A stretch of 64,000 nucleotides of DNA from Amborella trichopoda (Eukaryota; Streptophyta; Magnoliopsida; Amborellales; Amborellaceae): assembly GCF_000471905.2 (NCBI RefSeq), contig NW_006499436.1, positions 3,056,867 to 3,120,866 of the forward strand, read 5' to 3'. The translations under genes were made by a program, and so were the position numbers. Shown here one piece after another: positions 25,301-36,226 of this stretch. Under the pieces are notes generated by a model that saw only the letters and a program-made list of their open reading frames with translations, had not been told where the DNA came from and searched no databases. The first letter of the stretch is position 1, and the number at the start of each line of letters is the position of its first letter.

Positions 25301-27421
25301 TGAGAAAAGATATGGGGACTTATGACCTCACTAAAGGTACGATCCTTTATGAGTAGAATGACAGACCAAGATTCATGTAGCCAATCCCAAATAGTTGGGA
25401 AAACGGCTCTAATGATGATGATGATGATGAAGTATTCCATGAGGCACTTGATTGAATGAAACCAAGGGTGCACATCAGAAAATGTTTCATGCAACATCCA
25501 ATCACCTTCCAAAATGAATTGCGTGAGGGAAAGTAGAACACATGCAATAAGTTGAGAACAATGAGCTTTACAACATCTATAGAACAAAAAAGTATGTTAA
25601 CATATACCTCTGCTATAAATACTGTATTGGGAAACTTTAGCAATGACAAGTAAAAGTAAGAGTTGCTATTTGGGAGCTCAGTTTAACGTCGTCTAACACT
25701 TGTATATAACAAGAGCTCCTCAAGGATTTGAACTTTGACCCACAGCAAAAGCTTATCTGTCTACTATTATCAGTAATAATAAAGAAAATATCAAGGCATT
25801 CTTCAAACTAAAGTAACATAAATATTGCAAAAATAGGTTTTTGATGCATTAGAAGGATGAGAAACTTTACAAGAGAAAGAAAATTGAAAGGTTCAATAGT
25901 TACCAGATTTCAGAATAAATTGACAAGAAATTAATTAATTCGTGCAGCCAACCTCAAATAGTTGGGATAAGGCATATGATGATGATGAAGCTCATGGCTT
26001 GTTTTCATATAACTTAATTGCTTTAGAAAAGAGTGTAATATATCTTATCATCATCCTTTTGTGTGGGGAGCAAGGAAAGGAGCTCCCTTCCATCCCCCCA
26101 ACCATGAGCCATAATCTCCCCAGAAAACACCAGAACTCCCTGGAAAACCTCTCCAGACAAAAAGCAGTTACAGAACTAATGGACTCAAACTGGAATTTAG
26201 GCATCCATCGAGTAAACTTCGCCATAGAATTAGGTGTTGCTCCAAATGAAGAGCTGCAAAATTTTAGAGATGGGAGATAAATCAACCCTACAATTTCCCA
26301 AAATCCAAAGATTACGGCTACAAATGATCTTTGCAATTACAGAATGACCCTTACAGAGGCCTTGATAATGGTTATTTATGAATTGGGTTTCCGGTCTTGG
26401 GCATCAAAATCCATGAAGAAAAATCTACAAGCTGGAAAGAGAGGGGTCTGCAGCATCAAGATCCATTATTCACAGTTTCAAACTTCACAAAACCCTAATT
26501 CATTATGTAGAAGCGTCCTTAGCTCCCCTTCAAAGCCCTAATTCCTGTCCACAGGAGGAACCTCGGCAAATCCAGGTTCATTTTTCCCACTAATGGAGAC
26601 CTCTGAAGCTCCAGATCAAGGGCTGGCCAACTCCCCTTCAAAGCCCTAATTCTGGTCCATCTAAAGACCCTCTGCAAATGGAGGTTCATTTGGCACCTTA
26701 TAATTTATCAAGCTGTCTTAAAAACGCTTTCCTGAACCTCAAAATATCACCATTAAATCCCCAAACCAACTCTCCCCAAAAACCAGTGTCCATACCTCAA
26801 ATGCAAGGAAAACCTCACAATAGGAATCCTCCATTTTCTTCTATAAATTATATTAGTGTAGAAACAATTGACGCCAGAAATGGGACCATTGAGGTCAAGA
26901 ATGACTGTAATGAGTAATCAACAAGATACATACATGGCATGAGAAGGAAAGCTCAGGAGAAGAGAGTTAAGACCCGAGCTAAATTGTTTTTCAGGGACAA
27001 GGATGAGAGATAACAAGGTATATGGGTGAGGAAAAGGAGTAGCTGTTAGAGAGAAAGAGGAGGCAATCTTGCATTGTGCATTTAAGATAGAGAAAATGGG
27101 AAGCCAGCTCCAAAAAGCTTAAGCTTTGGATTCAGTTCAGATTTGTTTTTTAGTGTTCACGAAGAGCGCAGGAAAGTGAGCATCGCTTATTTAAAAGAAT
27201 GGAATAGGGGCTCAGTATGGAACAGGATTCCAATAGAGTAGGGCCTTTCATGAAATTAGTTTACAATAGGGTTTTTAATTTCTTATAACTTCTACTTTTC
27301 ATGATCTATTAAATTTTTATGCTGACCTTCAAAAAGTTTTGTTTCCCTCTCTGCAATTCTTATTTCTTCAAAGCAAACATTTTCACCATGCCCCAAAGGA
27401 AAAAGTTTTAAGTCTCGAGAA

Positions 27422-27460
<39 letters not shown>

Positions 27461-27670
27461 GAGAGTAGTGGTAGGAGTAGTTGTAGTACTTACGTGTGTT
27501 AGAGAGAAGAAGGAAGGAAGGAGAGAGAAGAAGAGAAGATATGTTAGTTAAGTAGAAGAAGAGNNNNNNNNNNNNNNNNNNNNACTTACTTACGTTAACT
27601 AACGTTAACGTAACGTAACGTAACGTAACGTAACGTAACGTAACGTAACGTAACGTAACGTAACGTAACG

Positions 27671-27729
<59 letters not shown>

Positions 27730-30700
27730 AGAAGTTTGTGGGAGAAATTTGTGGTACTTTACTGGCGTTTTAGAGAGAGAAAGGAGGAAAAGGGGCAAGA
27801 GAGAAAATGAAGATAATGTCGTTTTAAAGTGAGAAAGAGAACTAGAGTGAGTAGGATTTGGAATGGAGATAATGGACTTTTGAAGCTTAGGGTGAGGCTG
27901 ATTTTTGATTTGTGAAGTTTTGGATCAGGGTACCAAACAAGTAATAAATAATATTCATACAGAATATAGAGTACCCAGTAAAGAAGTAACAAAGTAATGT
28001 TATGAAGAATATATAAGTTTTAAATAAAAAAATTATTCATGATAAAATTAACTGTGATCTAAACAGGCCCTAGGTGTTTACCTCAAGCACAACATCAGGG
28101 TTAATATCCGAAAGAGTCTGAACAGCAGCATCTGTTTTTGTAAGGCCAACCTGAAATTGTGAAGTGAATGAAAATAATTCAGTTTCCTTGATACAGGCAG
28201 ATGCCTTTTTCAATTGGGCTCCCACATAGAACATTTGAAGGACCAAAAAGAAGCAAGAAAATAAAAACTTTAAATGGATGAGAATGTCACATGATATGAG
28301 AATCAAATGGACAGATGAAGTACAAGAAAATGGAAAGCATATGACTGTCATTTAGTTTTTTTCTTCTTCATTTTTTTTTTTTTTTTTTAATTTAAAGTGG
28401 CAACAACAAGCATATTCTTTCTTTCTTTCTTTTTTCTTGTTTTTTTTGAGTGGCAACAACAAGTATAATATATAGCAGAAGATAGGTAACACAAAGATCG
28501 TATGAACATATCTCAACAAGGACATCATGCAGTCCCTCAAATTCACTCACAACTAGATCTCTTCTAAGGGGAGGCATACAGCTCACATCCACAAGGTATT
28601 ATGAACAACATTGTAATACTCAACAATCTAAAAATATAAAAAGTAAAAACTGTACATTCCGTAGGAAAGTCCATTTCATGGATCCCCCAAACCATATATC
28701 GACAAAAAAAAAAAGACATCCACAGATAGAACAGACATTCCTCTGATCTAATATTCCTACAAATTACTCCCCAAGCTCCCTAACGTATTACTATCCCGTC
28801 CTTTCCTTTCCGTCTCCCATCTGACGCATGCATTGAGCCATGTGTTTCTCCAATAATACTTTCCTCCACAAACAATCTATCCCATAGCTCAAAAACTGCC
28901 ACAGGGCTTATAGGTGTTCAGAAAATCGACAACCTCGATGCCTAAACTCCATTCCTCTGTTAGACAACCATCACGACAATAGAATAAATATTACTTATAA
29001 CTAAGGTCATCACCACTGCCCAATAAGTTAAATTATAGCCTTGCTAAGAAGTTGCAAATAGCTAAGCTCAAACAAAGAAATGGTGCACAATAGATAAGGA
29101 AAATATAGTGATTTGCAGTTAAAGTTATATAATTATGTTAGATTTAATGCTCATAGTATGTACAAAAAAGACCGCACTTTCGATATCTTGGGTCGATAAT
29201 CTATGAAAATGGAGAAATCGAGGACGATGTCGCACACAGAATTAGAGTCGGGCGGGCAAAGTGGAGATGTGCAACTAAATTTTATGTGATCGCCGGATGC
29301 CAATGAGGCTGAAAGGCAAGTTCTATAGGACAGCGGTGAGACCAACTATGCTCTATGGGGTCGAATATTGGGCGGACAAAAACCAACATTACCCATAGAA
29401 TGAGTGTAGCAGAGATGAGGATGTTGAGATGGATGAGTAGCAAGATAAGAAGGGATAGAATTAACAAAAAATCCATTCGGGAGAATTTAGACATGGCACC
29501 AACAGGCGATAAAATGATAGAGAGTAGACTTAGGTGGGCTGGCCATATGTGGTGCCGACCAAGTACAATACTTGTTGGGAGGTGTGAGTTAGTTCAAGTG
29601 GAAGGACTGAAAAGCGCAAGGGGTAGGCCCAAAAAAGGTGGTTGGAAGTAGTCCGAAAATATATGGGTGCTTATGGTCTCACTGAGGATATGGCCTTTAA
29701 TATAGTGGAATGGAGAACCAGGATTCATGTAGCCGACCCCAATTAATTGGGAAAAGGCTAAAATGATGATGATTACTGATATTTCCTAGTATCCCGGATA
29801 CAAATGCATGCCATTCCGTTGTTTTGGGTATCCTCTCATTCCCTATCTAGAGTACCTAGGGTTGACTAATTTAGATGTAACCAGGTAGCAGCCACGTCCC
29901 ATTCACTAACAGTATGAAAATTCTTCTTAATCCATGAGCTTCTCCATAGAATTCTTTGTCACTATGGATCCTCATTTATTTATCGTTCTATTAACAAATA
30001 AAGTATTTCTCATATAAGTGCATTACATAAATACACATGCAAGTGAATTGAAAATACATATAAAACCGTCTAGTATGGCACTGTAACCATCTCACTTGTT
30101 CAGGGAAGTAATGTATCCATCTACTTGACTAAGACAAAAGAAAGAAAGAAAGTTACTCCTCAATATAGGTTTTGAAATCTTTAAGACACCAATTTAGTTT
30201 GTGGTCAAGGAGTACAAAAGAAAAAAGTAAAAGGGGTAAAACAAGAAGAAAAGAAAGCAGTGAATTTCACATTTTCCTTTTTTTTTCATAACTCAAAAGA
30301 TCACCAGTTGCATTCATCCTGTCAAAATTAACAGGTTCTCAAGCATGCAAATTATTTTGCATTATTATCAATATTCCAAAATCAATCCCATGGATAATAA
30401 CTAGGTAGCGTGCCTGTTCTGGGCGAAAGAACAGCCGGTTCATATTAGCTAACTCCACAGTGTCATAGTCATACAACAACAATCGACCTATGCCACATCT
30501 TGTCAGCATTTCTGCTGCAACGCTACCTACGCCGCCAATTCCCTGTAGCATTACCGACACAACCAAGTTAAGAATATATGGCATGTTATGACTTATCAAG
30601 AACTATTTGATTAATTCATTAAATTAGAAAAGTTCAATTACGTATCTTTTTTGTTTATTAAAAAGATAGATGAAATGTCATAAAATGTATTTATCCTCAC

Positions 30701-32657
30701 AAGAAAGATTGTTTCCTGAAGACAAAAATTATTGCTAAAAAAAACAATTATCGGAAGTTATTCTACATGTTAATAATGGAAAATGCATTCAATACTTCAA
30801 AAAATCACATGCCCATGCAGACAAATAACTATGTCAACAGTCAATTCCAATCCTTCAAAAGTGCAAGATCCATGCTTAAAAAAAATAAAAATAAAAAATC
30901 TGTGGACAACAAGAATTTGCGTATGATGAGTTTCATTTCAAAGAATCTTATTCTGGTCAATCTTATTGGAGCAAAAGAGCTTGCCATAAAAGAGAAAATT
31001 CAGATAACATAATTAAAGATGTTAATTGCAATTGTCAAAAAAGAGAGCATCAATAAAGATAAGAGAGAGATAAATACACACAACAATAGCAATTGAATAA
31101 TCTCTTATGCGTTGATAATTGTCCACAATACCCATCCTTTGAAGCGCCATCAGTCTGCTGTAAGGGTTGGTATCTACCACCTCAGAACTCATATCCTGCT
31201 CTTTTTAATTGATGCACATATGAAATTAACCAAAAAAAAAGAAAACTATAAGTGCATATGTTAGCGCATATATGAAACTAAAGAAAAAACAAAACTATGA
31301 GTGCATGTCCATGTGTCAGCGAGAAGCACAAAACAACTGAAAAATAGAAGCACACTAGACATGAACTAGAAGATTTCAGTGTCCTGGTATAAAAACCTTG
31401 ATATTTGAACGTCCCATCTTTGCACAGTTTATATAACTAGCGACAGACTCTGCACGCTTTTGAAGCTGCACAAATCATCAAAGAGGAGAAAAAAAAGTTG
31501 GTAAAGCTAAAGCCATTGGTCAGTGAAAGGCGATACCTAAAGAATGACTCAAATTCAAAAACCTAACAATCCACAATCCAAAGTTTTGTCAAAAAATACA
31601 AAATAATTTAAGAGGCCAGGTTCATGTCTAGAGTGAAATCATCGCGAAATGGATTACACATGAAATCAGAAATCTATCCACTTTTCTGATGACTCAATTC
31701 AAATTGCTTAAAATATAAGGAGTAGTAAACTCCAAGGCTTATGGAGCTTAAAGCAGTTCTAATTTTGATAACAGTGTGAAAGCTTTCACCCCAAGCTACT
31801 GATCAGAATCAGTTGTAAATTATCATGTCCCAAAGTATCAATAAGTTACTGAATATAAATGTTATTGCAACATGGCTTATGTTATATGACGATTGATCAA
31901 TCAATACTTTTACTTAAAATAATACATATCATGATCAACCTATCCACAAAGCTCCTAATTTCCCTTTAATTCAGATTTTGTGATGCACATGTCATACACA
32001 ATTTCCCCAAGAGTTACTCATAGTTTAGCATTAATGTATCCTTGGTTGCTTTCAAAAGTAATTGATGATGTAGGCATGGTTCTAAAATGGGAATTGGTAT
32101 TTCTATTCATAACCTCTCTCTCTCACTCTCTCTAAACATACAGCATATTTGCAATATCCAAAAGAAGACCAACAGCATTGTTACATCTGAACAATTGCTC
32201 CTGAATATAAAAAAAAAGAAAATGAAAATTTACAATTTCTCAGACATGAAAATAAACAAACACATGCACCGATAGACAGTTCTCTAATTTGACCTAAAAC
32301 CCCTAAGTTCAACATAAGCAAAAGATCTCATATGAAGCTCTAAACTTTGACCTAAAATCACAAAAACTCAACATTTAAAGAAAAATATCGACTAATTTAC
32401 TCAATTTCAAGTCAATAACCCAAAGAGCCATACGATCTGCATATTCACAAGAAAAGAAAGGAAATACAAAAGAAATACAAGATACATGAAGATCAGAGAT
32501 ATGAAAGCAAGGCATACGAAACCTAAATTTCTAAAGAATAAGAAGTAAGAAAGAGAGAGTGGAATACATTGGCTATGGCATCCTGACACTTGGGACCTTG
32601 TGACAGGTGGTCCAGGGCTTTGATCTCTTGCAACAGGGCTTTCAATTCCTCCTCCAT
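13389..32657 (-). CDS. UBA5: UBA5, E1 enzyme activating UFM1, 14 exons, complete
   Basis: Adenylates UFM1 and passes it as a thioester to the E2 UFC1 (UFMylation; ER and ribosome quality control). Exons: 32568-32657, 31397-31465, 31082-31195, 30414-30542, 28082-28150, 23608-23760, 23387-23423, 22661-22743, 20979-21053, 20488-20562, 18458-18544, 18232-18347, 17514-17563, 13389-13528; total 428 aa plus stop, in frame throughout. Nucleotide loop GIGGVGS is at 92-98. Zinc ligands are C241, C244, C318 and C323, and the catalytic Cys is C265 in [14 protein letters not shown]. The spacings (77 residues between C241 and C318, 21 between C244 and C265) match human UBA5. NEWSISVI (361-368) fits the UFM1/ATG8-interacting motif (W-x-I-x-V). 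The C-terminus is [15 protein letters not shown]. All introns are GT-AG except intron 4, which starts with GC. The gene spans 19.3 kb, inflated by introns 5 (4.3 kb) and 13 (4.0 kb). Confidence 0.95.
13850..14090 (-). pseudogene. Ty1/Copia polyprotein C-terminal remnant (RNase H end)
   Basis: The minus-strand translation [12 protein letters not shown] followed by [12 protein letters not shown] matches the conserved end of Copia RNase H (IDCHFIRE ... THQLADIFTK). Only the extreme C-terminus is clear; upstream frames are broken. Lies in intron 13 of UBA5. Confidence 0.75.
14091..16871. other. UBA5 intron 13, middle part
   Basis: No gene seen. The part near 14280-14480 may be further Copia-derived sequence. 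The rest is unremarkable. Confidence 0.4.
16872..17009. repeat. Tandem duplication of about 68 bp
   Basis: Two adjacent copies (16872-16939 and 16940-17009) sharing TAGAATGCTACTCTTACATA, about 90% identical, inside UBA5 intron 13. Confidence 0.9.
18615..18705 (+). repeat. Left copy of the 91-bp direct repeat flanking the chloroplast insertion
   Basis: Nearly identical to 19099-19190, both containing AGTTCAGCCCCTAAAGCAGG and GAGAATAACATGTTTC. Confidence 0.92.
18717..19098 (+). pseudogene. ndhB: Nuclear insertion of chloroplast ndhB (intron end and start of exon 2)
   Basis: Strong match by eye to plastid ndhB, a subunit of the NDH complex. It begins in the 3' end of the group II intron (GAGCCATGAAAGATGAAAGT, then CACGGTTTTGAATGAG) and runs into exon 2: CTCTTTTCGACTCTGACTCT, TTCGAAAGTAGCTGCTTCAG, GAACGAATGGCATCTTCTTC, GGATATGTAATTATTGGAAT, ending TGTTCTATATCTCC. 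It is broken by a duplicated CCCACTCCAGTCGTTGCTAT (about 18807-18850) and by loss of roughly 27 bases after CTAGCTGTT, plus point changes. It lies in UBA5 intron 10 on the opposite strand to the gene, so it is not expressed as ndhB. A mitochondrial intermediate cannot be excluded. Confidence 0.93.
19099..19190 (+). repeat. Right copy of the 91-bp direct repeat flanking the chloroplast insertion
   Basis: See 18615-18705; a few substitutions separate the copies. Confidence 0.92.
20019..20336 (+). other. Unassigned 105-codon ORF in UBA5 intron 10
   Basis: Starts [16 protein letters not shown]; no recognised domain, no flanking exons, antisense to UBA5. Probably chance. Confidence 0.15.
22210..22254. 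repeat. Short hairpin in UBA5 intron 8
   Basis: GGTGGCTCGCAGCAG and CTGCTGGGCTAGCCACC pair as a bulged stem of about 13 bp around a short loop. Confidence 0.6.
23833..23861. repeat. (GT)n followed by G run in UBA5 intron 5
   Basis: Simple repeat; length is prone to error. Confidence 0.85.
25025..25432 (+). mobile_element. RTE-type LINE 3' fragment with (ATG)n tail
   Basis: Contains the decayed end of the RTE reverse transcriptase ORF (gctgagatgaggatgttg, agatggacgagtggcaag) and the 3' end ATTCATGTAGCCAATCCCAA, closing with (ATG)n. Frame is broken. Inserted in UBA5 intron 5. Confidence 0.85.
25941..25990 (+). mobile_element. RTE 3' tail only
   Basis: GTGCAGCCAACCTCAAATAG followed by ttgggataaggc and (ATG)n; a severely 5'-truncated copy. 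Confidence 0.75.
26521..26692. repeat. Partial tandem duplication, offset about 108 bp
   Basis: Copies at 26521-26585 and 26630-26692 share CTCCCCTTCAAAGCCCTAAT and GGTTCATTT, in UBA5 intron 5. The surrounding 26000-27200 block, relatively C-rich for the window, is otherwise unassigned. Confidence 0.75.
27424..27460. repeat. (GA)n microsatellite
   Basis: Uninterrupted GA dinucleotides. Confidence 0.95.
27564..27583. other. 20-N assembly gap beside tandem arrays
   Basis: Gap lies between GAA-rich sequence and the (TAACG)n array, so the true array lengths are unknown. Confidence 0.99.
27590..27671. repeat. (TAACG)n pentanucleotide array
   Basis: About a dozen perfect TAACG units preceded by degenerate acttacttacgttaac. 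It abuts (GA)n at 27674-27724. It is not a canonical plant telomere repeat (TTTAGGG). Confidence 0.95.
27674..27724. repeat. (GA)n microsatellite
   Basis: Directly follows the TAACG array. Confidence 0.95.
29150..29775 (+). mobile_element. RTE-type LINE fragment, longest copy
   Basis: Translations with frame breaks match the RTE reverse-transcriptase C-terminal region: [50 protein letters not shown] and [10 protein letters not shown]. Ends with TTCATGTAGCCGACCCC and (ATG)n. Lies in UBA5 intron 4 between exons 5 and 4. Confidence 0.9.
30412..30414 (-). other. Non-canonical GC splice donor of UBA5 intron 4
   Basis: On the sense strand exon 4 ends in CAG and the intron starts GCACGC. The acceptor at 28151 is TTTCAG followed by GTTGGCC. 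Only this junction restores [14 protein letters not shown]. Confidence 0.85.
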
Positions 32658-32835
32658 TTCTGTGCTTTGCTCTCCCCTCTCCCTCGCTCTATCTTTCTAT
32701 CTCTACACTTCGTTGGGGAAAACGGCTTTCAGCTAGCCCAAGAGCGAGAGAATCTCAATGACACAAATTCAATCCCTCTGTAAATTGCTCTGCGAGTGCT
32801 CGGAAACGCTCCAGATACTTACCTCAGCATCGCGG

Positions 32836-32841
32836 CACGTG
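32836..32841. promoter_or_regulatory. G-box core upstream of UBA5
   Basis: CACGTG in the context GGCACGTGCG, about 180 bases upstream of the UBA5 start codon. bZIP and bHLH factors bind this core; its use here is inference. Confidence 0.4.
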
Positions 32842-32885
32842 CGATCCGCGTTTTGGCTGGCTACGGCTATAGTTGTATTTTACAA

Positions 32886-32915
32886 ATATATATATATATA
32901 TATATATATTATATT
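32886..32915. repeat. (TA)n microsatellite upstream of UBA5
   Basis: Alternating AT, then ATATT repeats. Confidence 0.85.
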
Positions 32916-33050
32916 ATATATTATGTCAGACATATAATATGGAATATAAATTAAGTAATAATCAAGATAAAGTATATGAAATACAAATTTAGTAATAATA
33001 AAAATGAAAATGTAGTTAAATTTGATGGCCAAAATTTTTTTTTTAAAAAA

Positions 33051-33812
33051 GCTCATTTTCGATATCTTGGGTCAATATAGGAAAATTGAGAGATTGAGAA
33101 AGATGTCGCCAGTATTCGTAAAATCGAACTTGAATGGTTAACCGGACTTGACCCTAGAAGCAGTTTAATTGGCCTAATTGGTAAATCGGCCGATTCAACT
33201 ATTCTAACTGAGCAAGTCTTTAGCAGTCAAAACAGTGTTAAAAAATAAAATAAAAAATACAAAAAGAAATCTACTAAAATATGAAAAGCATATAAATAAT
33301 GATTAAAAAAAACACATTTAAATTAAGTTTAAAATTTAATGAAAAAAATAGATTTTAAATAATCGATTTTTTAATTAAAGTGAGTATTAATGATGAAAAT
33401 TTTTTTTAATCTTTTCCATAATGTAAAGAACATTACAAACCAAATTCCTTATTTTTGGGAATCTATAAATATTTTTGGAGTATTTTTAAATGTCGGTTGA
33501 TCACCGAAACCGGACCGGTTCCGATCTAACCGGGTAGTTATCAGTGAGATCGCCTTGTTTTTCTAATAATGGATGTCGCACATGGAAGTAAAGCTAGGTG
33601 GGTGAAATGAAGATATGATCACTGTATACCGATGAAACTGGAAGGCAAGTTCTACGGGACAACTACAATATAAGCTTTGCTTTATGAAGTAGAATGCTCC
33701 ATAGGATAAGATTGAGATGAAGATGTTGAGATAGATGAGTGGCAAGACAATAAAGGATAGAATTCAAAATGAATACATTCAAGAGAGTTTAGATGTGGCA
33801 CCAGTAAGGGGA
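33051..33812 (+). mobile_element. RTE fragment interrupted by a hAT MITE
   Basis: Left part 33051-33109 (CGATATCTTGGGTCAATATA ... AAGATGTCGC) and right part 33572-33812 (GATGTCGCACATGG ... GGCAAGTTCTACGGGAC ... GAGATGAAGATGTTGAG) are collinear with the copy at 29180-29510 once 33110-33571 is removed. Confidence 0.85.
33110..33571. mobile_element. hAT-type MITE nested in the RTE copy
   Basis: 462 bp flanked by a perfect 8-bp duplication GATGTCGC (33102-33109 and 33572-33579). Ends CAGTATTCGTAAAA and, as complement of the right end, CATTATTAGAAAAA. AT-rich, non-coding, with AACCGG/CCGGTT words at both ends. Confidence 0.88.
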
Positions 33813-35180
33813 GGACTGGCCGGAGCAATAAGGAAGAGAAGGGAGAAGGAGCAAGAAAAATGCCATTAAAGTCCAATAGGAAGTACAGCAGATCCTGGCC
33901 CGAGTCTTTTGTTTCAACTCCGACGCCCTGATAACCTCTCCTGATTGTTAACTCATTGGGCCACCTATACTCACTGATCTCACAATACCCCAAAACCAAC
34001 TGAAAGTCCCTATTCCACTGAATCAACGTAGTGATTCCTTTCCCAAATTATATGGACGAATTGCATCAATTAATGACAACTGCAATAGGTGTATCAGAGT
34101 AGGTGGGGCAAAAGCGATTAGCTGAGTTTAATCCCATGATTCCTACTGCGCTAGCTCACCTAGAGCTCAAATCGAAGTTCTAAAACTCGGCCTAGTTGAT
34201 GTGGACTCGCTATTTTCTAAGCTTTGTTCTTAGCTACAAACTTAATGATATGAAATTTTATAAAAAAAAATATAAAAAATATATTGTTTCATTAAATCGA
34301 TGTATAAATATTATATAACTTTGATGCTTTTATGATGATTCGTGTGTCTTTCTTATCATGTGCTATGTTTTCATTTTTGCCTTTTTTTGAGTCTTTCTGA
34401 ACTATTTCCAGTTATAAAGTAAGTCTTTCCAAACTCCATCTTTGATAAAGTTTTTCTAGCTTATTTGGAGCTCTAATGTTGTACACCGTTTTGTTTCTTT
34501 TTACCATTTTTTTGCTTTGAACAAATTTTTTATTTTGTTAGTTTTAGTCCTTTTTGGGGCTGATACACTACTCAGATGAGTCCACTCGAGTTACTCAGCT
34601 CGGGCAGTGCCCTAGTGTTGAGCCTTAGCCGAGTAATTAAAACTCGGCTCTTACACTACAGAAAATGAACATTTGCCTCAAAATAATTTGCCCTACAGAA
34701 ATGTTTTCCACTTTATAAAAATATTCTTAACCTCTAACACTTATTAGAATTACGATTTTCTTATCAAGGTTGTTTTCTTGAACCTTTTCAAAAGCTTTAT
34801 ATTTTATGTGTTAACAAGTATTTTTACATCACAATATCACTGGATCATATAAAAGTATATCCATACTGAATGGCCCATTTAAAATCGGAGGAAGGGTATC
34901 CAGGCCCATCATACCCCCAAAAGTCTTGAAAAGTAGGGTGGATGTTAGTGTCGGGTCAAAGACGACCCACAAATTGTAAATACACTAGGCTGCCAACCTC
35001 TACAGGTATTCGGTATCATATATGTCAAAAAACTTCCGAAAATACGAAAGTGGTAGACCAGCATCGAGACAAATACGCCTTGGACCAGAACTCTGGAGAT
35101 CCTCATTTTGGTTGGATAAACATCATAAGGTTCAGGGTCAGTTACATGATGGAAGCACATGAAAATGGATGCAATCGATT
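33813..35180. other. Unassigned intergenic DNA
   Basis: No gene. 34180-34640 contains repeated actcgg/gagtaa words at both ends (AAACTCGGCCTAGTTG and TAGCCGAGTAATTAAAACTC), which may be the ends of an old element, but no target duplication was found. Confidence 0.35.
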
Positions 35181-35184
35181 CTCG

Positions 35185-35455
35185 GAGGGTGCGACTAAGA
35201 ATAGTAACTCAATCTTAGAGAGGGCGCAACTTTTAGTAGCACCTCAGTCACATCTCACAGGGTGCAACTTTGAGTAGCAACTCAATCGCAGGTTAAAAGC
35301 AAGTAGCACCTTGATTGCAGAGAGCAAGTCACATTAGGGCGCAACTTGAAACAGCACCCCATGCACAAGACAGAAGGGCGCAGATTGACATAGCGCCTTA
35401 ATGACAGGCCACAGGGTGTAGCAAGGCGCGATTTCAAATTGCATCCTATCTGTAA
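35185..35455. repeat. Degenerate minisatellite, about seven units of 35-40 bp
   Basis: Units start near 35185, 35220, 35259, 35298, 35336, 35374 and 35412, with a consensus close to GGGCGCAACTTGAGTAGCACC then TCAATCACAG. Units differ considerably from each other. Confidence 0.8.
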
Positions 35456-36106
35456 ATGTAGTGTGACTTGTGTTTCTCTATTTATTTATTAATTCATTCA
35501 TCTTGAATGATGCGCTTAGTTTCTTTGACTTGGATATATTTTTTTTTCTGTTTTCAGTTTATTTGGTATCCTTATGCCGATGAGGAAGATGATGATCTAG
35601 TGAAGACCACATGTGTGAATTGGTGTGCCCAAATCGATCTTATATTTGAATATTCTTAGCAAGCTTATCACCTTGAACACGTTTGAATGCAATTCGGGCT
35701 TACTCAAGATGCCACAACATTTGTTCCCTACAGGCCCATTGATAAGATGAAGGGGGGACCTCTTTATGCAGGCGAGCTTCAAAGGGAACATGTCAGCATA
35801 TGAGTTTTGCAGAAATGGGGAGGAAGGTGTTAAAGCAACACCTACTCTACAGGTCTTGGTTGGAGGAGGATAGATGCAAATGGTGATGCAAATCGCATAT
35901 GAGACGTTTATTTATTTTATTTATTTATTTTTGCTTGTTTAAGATCGAAAGAATGCCAGATCTAATTTCCCGGACTCCTTTTTCATCAATAATGGTACAT
36001 AATTATCTACAAGAAAATCCCCATGTATCATTAGGTCGTTTAAAAGAGCGAGCCCAAAAGGATGAAAGGGCTATGTCTTGAGTTACTTGGCTTGGTAAGC
36101 TTCCTT

Positions 36107-36226
36107 GAATCCTAAACAAGACATTTTGCTGTATATGTTTTAAAAATACTTATATGTCACTTGGAGAATCGTAAACCAGACATTTTGCTGTACATGTTTC
36201 AAAAATAGTTGTATGTCACTTGGGGT
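36107..36226. repeat. 59-bp tandem duplication
   Basis: Copies at 36107-36165 and 36166-36224 share ACATTTTGCTGTA, ATGTTT and ATGTCACTTGG. Confidence 0.85.

Noticed and set aside
27590..27671. Telomere-like array
   Set aside because: Unit is TAACG, not TTTAGGG, so it is treated as a simple pentanucleotide repeat.
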